From: an uncultured Muribaculaceae bacterium
GTDB lineage: Bacteria > Bacteroidota > Bacteroidia > Bacteroidales > Muribaculaceae
NCBI GenBank assembly: GCA_910584055.1
Contig: CAJTZS010000026.1
Span: 1-56,383 of the forward strand
DNA length: 56,383 nt
Reading direction: 5' to 3'
Part shown: positions 19,353 to 27,627 of the stretch, piece by piece
How the letters are laid out: the number at the start of each line of letters is the position of its first letter
Numbering within the stretch: the stretch's first letter is position 1
Made by a program: the position numbers and the translations under genes
Notes under the pieces: generated by a model
What the model saw: the letters and a program-made list of their open reading frames with translations, nothing else
Told to the model about the DNA's origin: nothing
Database searches by the model: none

Positions 19353-21146
19353 ATGAAAAAATATATATTATCATTAGCTTGTGTCGGGCTTTTAGGTATG
19401 GCAACATCATGCGACAGCAATCTCGATGTCACGCCTAAAAACACGCAGGATATTGAGCAATATTTCAAGAACGAATCGCAACTTGAACTTTTCTCAAACA
19501 ATTTTTACAGTGCGGTGGTCAATTCAACGCCATACTCCGCACAAGATGACCACAAATTAAACAAGAGCCTCAGCAGCGAACTGCTCAACGGATACTTCCG
19601 TACTGTCCCCGCCTCAGGAGGCGGCTGGACATGGACAACACTCCGCAAGATCAATACACTTATCGAATATGCCCCCAGATGCGAAGACCCGGCTGCCGCA
19701 AAAAAATTCACGGCTCTCGCTCGTTTCTTCCGCGCTTACTTCTATTTCGAAAGAGTGAAACGATTTGGTGATGTGCCTTGGATCGATCATCAACTATTTT
19801 CTGATGATGCCCAGTTATACGCAGCTCGTGACTCTCGCGAACTTGTGATGACTCATATGATCGAAGACATCGATTTTGCCATTGAGAATCTTCCTGACAA
19901 TAGTGAGGAAAAGAATGTTTATCGTGCTACAAAGGGAGCTGCATTGGCTCTCAAATCACGTTTTTGCCTTTTTGAGGGAACATTCCGCAAGTATCATGGC
20001 ATATCTCTTGAAGGACACGACTGGAGATATTATCTCGAACAGTGCGTGGATGCATCGGAGAAACTCATGAGTGGCAATTATGGCAAATATGCTCTTTACA
20101 ATACGGGCAAGCCTGAGACTGACTACCGTGACCTTTTCACACAATGGAATGCATCTGACACTAAAGGTGAATATATCCTCGCCGTGGGTTACAGCGTAGA
20201 ATCAACGCTATCTCACAGCGCAAACGATTACATGATAAGCCAGGTGAAAGGGAATCCAAGCGCTACGCGCAAGTTCGTTGCCTCATTCCTGATGAAAGAC
20301 GGCTCTCGTTTCACCGACAAATCCGGGTGGCAGACAATGGAATTCAAGGATGAGATGAAAGACCGCGACCCTCGTCTTGCTCAATGCATCCGTGGCCTTA
20401 ATTACAAACGCATAGGAGGTAGCTCCGTACTTGCACCCGACCTTGACGTTTCTCAAACCGGATACCAACCGATTAAGTTCGTTACAACACAGATGCTCGG
20501 GAACAACGATTGTGATCGTCCTGAAAGCTCCAAAAACGACATGCCGGTGTTCCGCTATGCCGAAGTATTGCTAAACTATGCTGAAGCCAAGGCTGAATTA
20601 GGCACTCTCACATCCGGAGATCTTGCGAAAAGCATCAACCTTATCCGCAAACGTGCGGGAATGCCTGACATGACAACTGGCAATACGACAGATCCATTCC
20701 TTACAAGCGCTGACTATGGTTACTTCAACTGCACAGATGGAGATGTGCTTGAGATTCGTCGTGAACGCGCAATCGAGCTTTTCATGGAAGGATTAAGATA
20801 CTACGATCTTATTCGTTGGAAATGCGGCAAGTGCATAGACCAACCAATCTATGGCATATATGTATCCGGTCCGTGCCAGCTCGACATGACAGGTGACGGA
20901 AAAGCAAACGTTGCATTCTACGCGGAAGGCACAACAAAACCCTCCGGACTTCCCTCAGGATGTATTGCCAAGGAGATAAACAAAGATATCTTCCTTTCTG
21001 ATAAAAGCCACGGATATATCTGCAATCATATGATAAACAACGATATCCAAGGTTTTGATGAGGATCGCGACTATTACTATCCAATTCCTTTAAATGAAAT
21101 TTCATTAAACCCCAGCCTGGTGCAGAATCCGGGATGGTCTAAATAA
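19353..21146 (+). CDS. susD-like: SusD/RagB-family nutrient-binding lipoprotein (right PUL arm)
   Basis: A 597-residue SusD homologue with leader end ATSCDSNLDVTP, the RagB/SusD signature GDVLEIRRERAIELFME near residue 460, and the family C-terminus YYYPIPLNEISLNPSLVQNP. It would cap the SusC channel encoded just upstream. The next gene follows after 9 bp. Its similarity to the left SusD runs the whole length, and conserved segments such as AAFYFEKVKRFGDVPWIDHQ in one copy and AYFYFERVKRFGDVPWIDHQ in the other show recent common origin. Confidence 0.93.
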   Translation: MKKYILSLACVGLLGMATSCDSNLDVTPKNTQDIEQYFKNESQLELFSNNFYSAVVNSTPYSAQDDHKLNKSLSSELLNGYFRTVPASGGGWTWTTLRKINTLIEYAPRCEDPAAAKKFTALARFFRAYFYFERVKRFGDVPWIDHQLFSDDAQLYAARDSRELVMTHMIEDIDFAIENLPDNSEEKNVYRATKGAALALKSRFCLFEGTFRKYHGISLEGHDWRYYLEQCVDASEKLMSGNYGKYALYNTGKPETDYRDLFTQWNASDTKGEYILAVGYSVESTLSHSANDYMISQVKGNPSATRKFVASFLMKDGSRFTDKSGWQTMEFKDEMKDRDPRLAQCIRGLNYKRIGGSSVLAPDLDVSQTGYQPIKFVTTQMLGNNDCDRPESSKNDMPVFRYAEVLLNYAEAKAELGTLTSGDLAKSINLIRKRAGMPDMTTGNTTDPFLTSADYGYFNCTDGDVLEIRRERAIELFMEGLRYYDLIRWKCGKCIDQPIYGIYVSGPCQLDMTGDGKANVAFYAEGTTKPSGLPSGCIAKEINKDIFLSDKSHGYICNHMINNDIQGFDEDRDYYYPIPLNEISLNPSLVQNPGWSK

Positions 21147-21155
21147 CAAAGACTG

Positions 21156-22736
21156 ATGAAAACAAAAAATCTAATATTGGCAATTGCCATGATTCTTTGC
21201 GGATTATCGGTAACATCTTGCAAGGATGATGACAGCACAGGCTCTGCAAAGGCGGTGATGGGCAGCTCACGTGCAATCGAGTTTCCGAATGCCGACGCAG
21301 ATCCTACAATGATAAGAATCGCCTCCGATGGCGACTGGAGAGTGGAAGCTCCCGACTGGCTGACGGTGACACCGTTGTCAGGCACCGCGGGCACCACCGA
21401 TATCACGATATCCGCAAACGATAACGTTCGTGACGGAAAACCTGACAAACCTCGCCGCTGCGTGCTTGAATTCAGAGGCGACCGTCAGCTCAGCATCTTC
21501 AGCGTGACCGTGCGTCAGGCAGGAGATAAATTCCGCGACATCCAGCCCTCAACAATCGCTGAGGCTGATAATATCGAAGAGGAGCAGGGAGTGATGTTCT
21601 CCAAGCTTCCGGTGCTCGCCGCCACAAAGAACGGTTTCATCGGAACCGACGGCAAAGACTATGTCTACGTCACCGGTCAGGCTGCTCAGGCAAATCCGGG
21701 ACAGCTGGTTGACGTGCTTGGCACAAAAGCTGTCTCCGACCAGAATCTTACTGTGATTCAGTGCGAGCAGATCACTGATGTCGTGAGCGGCACAGCCACT
21801 CCCGGCGCTGTCAGGGATATTACCGCTGACATTGATGAATTCAAATCAAGCAAACGCGAACTTATCAAAGTCAAGGGATATTACGACGGCAGCAAGGTGT
21901 CTGTTGATGGCAAGACAATGTCAGTAGGAGCTGAGGATTGCTCGAAAGCCGTAAATCTTGAGGATTACAACGGACATTTCGTGAACATTACCGGTGTCTA
22001 TTCCGGCACAGCCACTCCTAATGTACGCATGATCGTGACCGGAATCGAAGACCTTGGAGCTAAGGAAATCATCTACTTCACTGATAACTTCAGCACTATA
22101 CTCGATGGCTTCCAGAGTTGGTTTGAAGAACAAAAAGCAACGAAGAAGCAGACAGTCGATCCGGTTGGTGACAATGATAACGGTGCTTACCTGCCGAACC
22201 TTGGGACTCCTAAATACAATGGCATATCCTATAAGGATGCTCTTGTAAAAGCCGGATATGAGTTCGAAGGTCAGTTCAATGCTCAGTATGGAGAGAAGTC
22301 TGGATTCTATATAAGATCCGGAGCGACAAACAGCCAGGGTATGTTGACTCTGCCTAAGGTAGATAAATTCGGTGACAAGGCACCTGATGGCATTTTGTTC
22401 TCATTCGATTATTGTCCACATAAGACAGGTTCTGCCTGGGATGAGGTAAGTGTAATCGTCATAGTGAAGAATGGCAGTGACGTTAAGGTTTATCCTGATG
22501 CCGGTGGATATGACCTCCAGCAGGGATTACTGGATCCGGGTAATCCAAGTGAGGCATTCAAATGGTGCAATGCCGTAATCGAACTTAAAGGCGCAACGTT
22601 GACGAAGGACACAGAGATATTCTTCCGACAGATCGATTCCCAGTATTATGGTGCCGACGGCAGTGCCGGTAAGGCAACAGGTATGCACCGCTTCTTCATG
22701 AAGAACTTCAAGATCTACAAAGAAAACAAACAGTAA
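21156..22736 (+). CDS. SusE/F-position surface lipoprotein with BACON domain (right PUL arm)
   Basis: A 526-residue lipoprotein with lipobox VTSC. It repeats the layout of the left-arm protein: a BACON-like domain (ASDGDWRVEAPDWLTVTP, about residues 45-125), a middle beta-rich segment with GTDGKDYVYVTGQAAQA, and a C-terminal module from about residue 305 with LPNLGTPK, FSFDYCP and HRFFMKNFKIYK. It is the last gene of the plus-strand PUL operon and is followed directly by a terminator. It probably binds the target glycan at the surface. The C-terminal module is also found twice in the next gene. Confidence 0.8.
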   Translation: MKTKNLILAIAMILCGLSVTSCKDDDSTGSAKAVMGSSRAIEFPNADADPTMIRIASDGDWRVEAPDWLTVTPLSGTAGTTDITISANDNVRDGKPDKPRRCVLEFRGDRQLSIFSVTVRQAGDKFRDIQPSTIAEADNIEEEQGVMFSKLPVLAATKNGFIGTDGKDYVYVTGQAAQANPGQLVDVLGTKAVSDQNLTVIQCEQITDVVSGTATPGAVRDITADIDEFKSSKRELIKVKGYYDGSKVSVDGKTMSVGAEDCSKAVNLEDYNGHFVNITGVYSGTATPNVRMIVTGIEDLGAKEIIYFTDNFSTILDGFQSWFEEQKATKKQTVDPVGDNDNGAYLPNLGTPKYNGISYKDALVKAGYEFEGQFNAQYGEKSGFYIRSGATNSQGMLTLPKVDKFGDKAPDGILFSFDYCPHKTGSAWDEVSVIVIVKNGSDVKVYPDAGGYDLQQGLLDPGNPSEAFKWCNAVIELKGATLTKDTEIFFRQIDSQYYGADGSAGKATGMHRFFMKNFKIYKENKQ

Positions 22737-22748
22737 CCGCTATCAGGC

Positions 22749-22793
22749 ATGCGTTGTAGGAGGTCAAGCGCCTCCGCAACGCATACCTCTTTT
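22749..22793 (+). terminator. Terminator of the right PUL operon
   Basis: Stem ATGCGTTG...CAACGCAT (749-756 with 777-784 of the 22 kb block), extended by GGAGG with CCTCC, followed by CCTCTTTT. It begins 13 bp after the lipoprotein stop codon. Confidence 0.7.
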
Positions 22794-22843
22794 ATACTTA
22801 TATACTCTTAAACTTTAAGTTGAAGCTGTGCGAAACTTAAATA

Positions 22844-23031
22844 TTAAGTAAGTAAGAAAAATTAATGTACATATAAACCGCAGTTATTTTTGAGATGTTT
22901 TTGCCGCGTAATTCAGTCGTATATAGGCATATACGACTGAATTACAAGGTAAAAACAGCCAAAAAGAACAAGTTTTATAGTGCAAGATTTCATTACTTTC
23001 ATATATCGGTTAGTTTTTATTACTTACTTAA
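22844..23031. repeat. Nested inverted repeats in the leader of the two-module gene
   Basis: Outer arms TTAAGTAAGTAA (22844-22855) and TTACTTACTTAA (23020-23031) are exact reverse complements. Near their midpoint sits a perfect hairpin at 22908-22945, with 17-bp arms beginning GTAATTCAGTCG, a 4-base loop AGGC, and ending CGACTGAATTAC. This 318-bp gap (22737-23054) otherwise contains only the terminator of the preceding operon and a -7-like box at 22885-22892. Confidence 0.65.
22885..22892 (+). promoter_or_regulatory. Candidate -7 box for the two-module secreted protein
   Basis: TATTTTTG matches TAnnTTTG. No TTTG is seen at the usual distance upstream, so the promoter is only partly supported. 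The perfect hairpin at 22908-22945 would start close to the transcription start, as in the left PUL arm. Confidence 0.3.
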
Positions 23032-23054
23032 CCAATACTCAAATACCAACATTT

Positions 23055-23813
23055 ATGAAAAAGTTATTACTACTATCGCTGGCAGCATTCGGGCTCAGTG
23101 CCTTTGCTGCCGAAAACGACTCTACAGTCTTTTTCTCGGAAAACTTCGACTGGATGCAACAAGTTCCAGGCTGGAAAGGTAAAGTTACTGATGGCAATCC
23201 TATCGGCGACGCAATTGCCGAGGATAATGGAAATGCTGCCTGCAAAGGTATTTCCACCGCAAAAGCCGGTATAGTAAAAGATGGAAACTCCGATTATCTT
23301 GTCAAAGATGAGCTTCTTGCCCGAGGATATGATTTCCAATGTAAGTCAAAAGGTGCACTCAATTCAAATCCATACACTCCGGCACAGTATATGCACAATT
23401 TTTTGAAATTGGGAACTACCAACAATTTCAATAGCGTTATTCTTCCGGCATCACTTACAGGTCAACAGAATTTAAAAGTCTCTTTCATTTGGTGTCCCCA
23501 GCGCGAAAAAACAAGTAAAGATGGCAAGCAATATGATAAAGTGCAACTGGCTGTCTATATAAGAGAAGGCGAAACAGAGACATTGGCATTCGAAGTGCCG
23601 GCTGTTGACTGGGAATCTACACACCCGATGGAATGGATTCCTGCCGAAGGTGAGATCCCCGCTACGATAGCTCTGACATCCTCTTCAAAAATAGTCATAC
23701 GTCCGGTTGATGCCATATGGAACAACAACTATTGGGAATCCAACAGCAGCGCAAATATCGTTATGCGTTGGTATCTTGATAATGTTAAAATAATGCATCC
23801 ACAAATGATGTAG
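23055..23813 (+). pseudogene. Two-module secreted protein, N-terminal part before a frameshift
   Basis: A 252-residue frame with a Sec signal peptide (MKKLLLLSLAAFGLSAFAA) and one beta-rich module (about residues 25-250) carrying FFSENFDWM, FLKLGTTNN, VSFIWCPQR and RWYLDNVKIM. The start at 23055 is chosen because it begins the signal peptide; the open frame runs further upstream without merit. The module ends at HP, after which the frame reads QMM and a stop at 23811. One missing base near 23799-23804 would restore PTNDVVFEDDFEWM and join it to the next frame. The function is unknown; the module resembles the C-terminus of the PUL lipoproteins upstream, so glycan binding is a guess. Confidence 0.7.
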
Positions 23814-23836
23814 TCTTTGAAGATGACTTTGAATGG

Positions 23837-24637
23837 ATGTCGGCATGGACCGAACTTATGGTTCCTATTCCTGATGTAATCTACACCAATACTCAGGCAA
23901 GTAGTCCAGGTCTTGGCACACCTAAGTTCAAAGTATTCTCAGATGACTATCACTATACCTGGTGGTCGGTTCAAGACTATATGACAAAGACTCTGGGATA
24001 TGGCGTTAACTCCTGGAATTTTGCCAACGATGTAGCCACTTTGAAGGCGGGGAAAGCCGATGGCTACTCTCCAATAGCAGCAAAGGAACATCAGTATCTG
24101 AAATTCGGCACCACAAACAATAATCCTGAGCTTGTGCTTCCGGCAATAGATTTCGGCGAAAATGGTGCTGACAACGTAACTGTGTCATTTATCTGGTGTC
24201 CGGATCGCAATAATAATACTGCGAAAAAATTTGACAGCACGGATGTTGTTGTTGTCGTTGACAATGGCGAAGGGGATGTTGAATATCCTTCAGTTCCTTT
24301 CACCTATGTAAATGAGAACAACGAGAAAATCGAGAGCGGCGACTACGCTTGGCATTATGTAAAGGTTGACCTTGGCGATGTAAAACTCACAAAAGATTCC
24401 AAAATCAAGATTCGCAACAGCCGGAGCATGATGAACACATCCGGTCGCCATGCATTCTTCCTCGACAATCTCGTTCTTGCAAAGAAAAATAGCAGCTCAG
24501 CAGTATCAGAGATAGCTGTTGACGAGAACGCCCCTGTCGAATACTACAACCTTCAGGGTGTAAAAGTTGAGAATCCCGCAAACGGTCTCTACATCAAAGT
24601 CCGCGGCTCGAAAGCCGAAAAAGTAATGATCCACTAA
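23837..24637 (+). pseudogene. Two-module secreted protein, C-terminal part with sorting-type tail
   Basis: This frame is open from about 23804 and encodes a second copy of the module in the preceding frame: FEDDFEWM, GLGTPKFKVF, YLKFGTTNNNPELVLPAID, VSFIWCPDR and RHAFFLDNLVLAKK. It ends in YYNLQGVKVENPANGLYIKV, typical of the short C-terminal sorting domains of Bacteroidetes secreted proteins. It has no signal peptide of its own and its first Met is 23 bp past the upstream stop, so it most likely belongs to one broken gene at 23055-24637. Confidence 0.7.
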
Positions 24638-24675
24638 TCAATTCTTCTCACGCCAGACAAATCTTTTGAAATACC

Positions 24676-24683
24676 TATCTTTG
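24676..24683 (+). promoter_or_regulatory. Candidate -7 box upstream of the C10 protease
   Basis: TATCTTTG is a full match to TAnnTTTG, but no TTTG lies 19-23 bases upstream. The start would be about 200 bases before the protease gene, placing the long hairpin at 24731-24802 inside the leader. Confidence 0.25.
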
Positions 24684-24730
24684 ATTATAATTTAACTATA
24701 AAGGTATTTTCTGAGAGACCTACTTAGCAT

Positions 24731-24802
24731 CAAACTGAGCGACTGTAGCTCGCAACTATCACAAACTGGAACACCCATTGCGGGCTCCAGTCGCTCAGTT
24801 TG
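24731..24802. repeat. Long imperfect hairpin before the protease-serpin pair
   Basis: Arms CAAACTGAGCGACTG (24731-24745) and CAGTCGCTCAGTTTG (24788-24802) pair perfectly. After one mismatch the stem continues AGCTCGCAA with TTGCGGGCT (one G-T pair), giving about 25 paired positions and a 22-base loop. It may be the terminator of the two-module gene or a small palindromic mobile repeat; no T-tract follows on the plus side. Confidence 0.6.
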
Positions 24803-24888
24803 TAATTCACCCAGTAGAAGACTCAACATCAAATACTCTATAACTTAAACACTGTAAACCCATTCAATTAACATTAAACTTTCGAACT

Positions 24889-26298
24889 ATGAGACGTAAA
24901 TTGATTCACCTATTTTCAATGACAACTATCTTGATAGTTGCGTCTTGTAATGACATAGTAGCTCCTGATTTATCCCTTGATAATCAGGAACCCCAATTGG
25001 CTGCAGAAAAAATCAAAAAACTTGATCCGGAAAAAGAATCTTTAACTTCTTCCGATGCAGAAATTGTTGCAAACCTCCTTATGAGGAATAATGCTACAAG
25101 ATCTACAGATAATAAAGACATCAAAGATATTGTAACAATATCGGACGATGCCGGACAGCCCGCAATATACGCTGTTAATTTTGAACAAGGTGGTTATATA
25201 CTGATCTCTGCTGTAAAGAAATACTATCCAATCTTAGCCATGATAGATCAAGGATATTTTTCTTATGACGATACACCTCAGGGCGAGAAAATACTCATAA
25301 GGAAAATGCTAAACCAAATTGAAAAAAATCAAAAATCTCTAACAGATTCAACTGCAAATAAAATAGATAAAGAATGGCAACATTTTGAGATGTCAGAAAA
25401 ACCATCTTTAACACGTGGGGATGGAATGACTGATGAAGAATATCAAGAAATTTATGATCGTTTTGCTTGTGAGAATGATTGCAATGACGGTCTTTATAAA
25501 TTAACCGATTGTGAAAATATTCTCCCTGAAGATGTTTATCAGACTTATTGTGAAAATGCAGAAGCTTATTCTGACAACTTGTTCGGTGGAACAAAATTTG
25601 GGTGGGAACATACAGCCCTTGTAATGAAAATATGGGATTATAAATCATATGACTATGGACAAATACTAACCACACATTGGGATCAGTTTTATGATGAGTC
25701 CTCTTCTGCAACATTGTTGGGTTGTGTAACAATAGCAACAGGGCAATTAATGAAATATTTTCGTTATCCCGCAACTTTTAATTGGGATGATATGCCTGAC
25801 AATAAATGTACAGATACTACTACGCAATTTTTAAGACGTTTGAAATCAGAATTAAATACAGATTCAAATAACGCAAGCACACTTGAAGAGGCAACAAGAG
25901 TATTAAATAGCTATGGTTACAATTGTTATCTTACATCTCATAACGGAAGCACAACAATATCCTCACTAAAACAAAACAAGCCTGTAATACAGAGGGGGCA
26001 CATTTCCGGGGCACAATATGGACATGCATGGATATGCGATTCTTATAAACATAGTATGAGTAGCTACATATACTATTTATATGTTTTAGATTATACTCTA
26101 AGTGGTGAAATTGACTATACACGTGTGCCACTTCAAGAATATCAACAATGGGAAGATACAGGATCCAGTTATTTCCACATGAATTGGGGACAAGGAGGAA
26201 TACATGATGGATGGTTTAGGGATGATTTAAATGATGCTCCATCAGAATTGCAATATAAGGCAACAAGACAAGACATAATTATTACTGGTTTTAACTGA
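24889..26298 (+). CDS. C10-family (streptopain-like) cysteine protease lipoprotein
   Basis: A 469-residue lipoprotein (lipobox VASC, Cys20). Residues about 40-150 resemble the Spi/propeptide region of C10 proteases (AIYAVNFEQGGYILISAVKK). The catalytic core has TTHWDQFY, then LLGCVTIATGQLMKYF with nucleophile Cys279, and GAQYGHAWICDSY with His379; the usual closing NWGQGG...DGWF is present. It should be a secreted, self-activated endopeptidase at the cell surface. The gene is visibly more AT-rich than the PUL and glycosidase genes around it, which hints at separate origin. A serpin gene follows after 69 bp on the same strand, suggesting a protease-inhibitor pair. Confidence 0.88.
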   Translation: MRRKLIHLFSMTTILIVASCNDIVAPDLSLDNQEPQLAAEKIKKLDPEKESLTSSDAEIVANLLMRNNATRSTDNKDIKDIVTISDDAGQPAIYAVNFEQGGYILISAVKKYYPILAMIDQGYFSYDDTPQGEKILIRKMLNQIEKNQKSLTDSTANKIDKEWQHFEMSEKPSLTRGDGMTDEEYQEIYDRFACENDCNDGLYKLTDCENILPEDVYQTYCENAEAYSDNLFGGTKFGWEHTALVMKIWDYKSYDYGQILTTHWDQFYDESSSATLLGCVTIATGQLMKYFRYPATFNWDDMPDNKCTDTTTQFLRRLKSELNTDSNNASTLEEATRVLNSYGYNCYLTSHNGSTTISSLKQNKPVIQRGHISGAQYGHAWICDSYKHSMSSYIYYLYVLDYTLSGEIDYTRVPLQEYQQWEDTGSSYFHMNWGQGGIHDGWFRDDLNDAPSELQYKATRQDIIITGFN

Positions 26299-26367
26299 TT
26301 CAAACTAAAGTCACAATAAATTATCCAAACAAAAAGTATTATCCTAAATTTATAAAAATCTATTAAG

Positions 26368-27606
26368 ATGAAAAAAAATATAATAGCTATGATGGGTATT
26401 GGTCTGATCATGTTAGCCGGTTTATCCGCCTGTTCATCCAATGAGGATATACAGCAGAATGAATTTATACCCATACCTTTAACGGATATTGAGAAAGAAA
26501 TTGCCTCAAACAGTAGAAATATAGGAATTGATATGCTGTCATATCTAAGCAAACAAAATGATGGCAATATCGTTTTCTCTCCATTGAATCTATCTACCGC
26601 AATGGCGATGCTTGCCAATGGTGCAAACGGGGAGACTCTTGACGAGCTACTTAACGTAATAAACTCAGTTGGCACATTGGATGATATCAATTCTCTTTAT
26701 TATAAACTGATTGCGAATCTTCCGGCTATCGACAAAACCACAGATATCGCATTTGCCAATTCACTGTGGATAAACAACGAGACAGGAGCTAATCCGAGCA
26801 TCAGTTTTTTATCCTCGCTTAATGATTTTTACAAGATAACACCGGTCTTGACAAATATAACGTCTACATCCGCGATGGAACAAATCAACGCATGGTGTTC
26901 CAACGCTACACATGGTCTGATAAAAAACTTTATTCAGTCACCATTGCCTGATAATACATCTGTATTTTTGGCAAGCGCATTATATTTCAATGGAAGATGG
27001 AAAACGCCTTTTGACAAATCCAAAACTAAAACCGATCTTTTCTACAACGATGGCGTCAACGCCAAAGAGGTGGATATGATGAACGGTGATATAGAAATGA
27101 GAGCACTTGAGGCAGATTCATATAAAGCGGTAAGAATGCCTTTTGGCAATGAGGCGTATTCATTATGCGTAGTATTGCCAAATCAGGGAGTTGATGTGAA
27201 TGACTGTATCCTACACATGAAAGATAAGGAATTCCACAATTTCCTCATCGGTTATAGCCCTTCAATGGTTCATGTGAAGATGCCCAAACTGAGCATTGAG
27301 ACGGAATCAAATGTCATAAACGGATTAAAGAGTTTAGGAGTCTCGTCTATTTTTGACCAAAAGAAATGTGACCTGAAAAAAATATCCAATGGATGCTTCA
27401 TCAGCGACATCATACATAAACTTACCTTGAACATTGATGAAGAAGGAGCACGAATGGCGGTTGCAACCGGTTTTAAAGGTGAACTCGCAGATGCACCTGC
27501 AGCCGGAGAGATGAACTTCTTTGTTGACCATCCATTCATTATAATGATTACAGAAAAAAGCACAATGGTTCCGCTCGCATTAGGAATCATACGTGATATC
27601 CCTTAA
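26368..27606 (+). CDS. Serpin-family protease inhibitor lipoprotein
   Basis: A 412-residue serpin with a lipoprotein leader (LSAC, Cys22). Clear serpin signatures are NIVFSPLNLSTAMAMLANGA, FLASALYFNGRWKTPFD, and the hinge and reactive loop EEGARMAVATGFKGELAD followed by FFVDHPFIIMI. By counting from the hinge, P1 would be the Ala of GELA, but loop length varies, so this is tentative. The hinge has Arg and Met at P13 and P12 where inhibitory serpins usually have small residues, so whether it inhibits is open. It lies 69 bp after the C10 protease and 21 bp before the GH27 gene. Confidence 0.9.
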   Translation: MKKNIIAMMGIGLIMLAGLSACSSNEDIQQNEFIPIPLTDIEKEIASNSRNIGIDMLSYLSKQNDGNIVFSPLNLSTAMAMLANGANGETLDELLNVINSVGTLDDINSLYYKLIANLPAIDKTTDIAFANSLWINNETGANPSISFLSSLNDFYKITPVLTNITSTSAMEQINAWCSNATHGLIKNFIQSPLPDNTSVFLASALYFNGRWKTPFDKSKTKTDLFYNDGVNAKEVDMMNGDIEMRALEADSYKAVRMPFGNEAYSLCVVLPNQGVDVNDCILHMKDKEFHNFLIGYSPSMVHVKMPKLSIETESNVINGLKSLGVSSIFDQKKCDLKKISNGCFISDIIHKLTLNIDEEGARMAVATGFKGELADAPAAGEMNFFVDHPFIIMITEKSTMVPLALGIIRDIP

Positions 27607-27627
27607 TAAACAAATTACACATATAAA

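Noticed and set aside
23790..23815. Programmed frameshifting in the two-module protein
   Set aside because: No slippery heptamer is present, and an immediate stop follows without a stimulatory hairpin.
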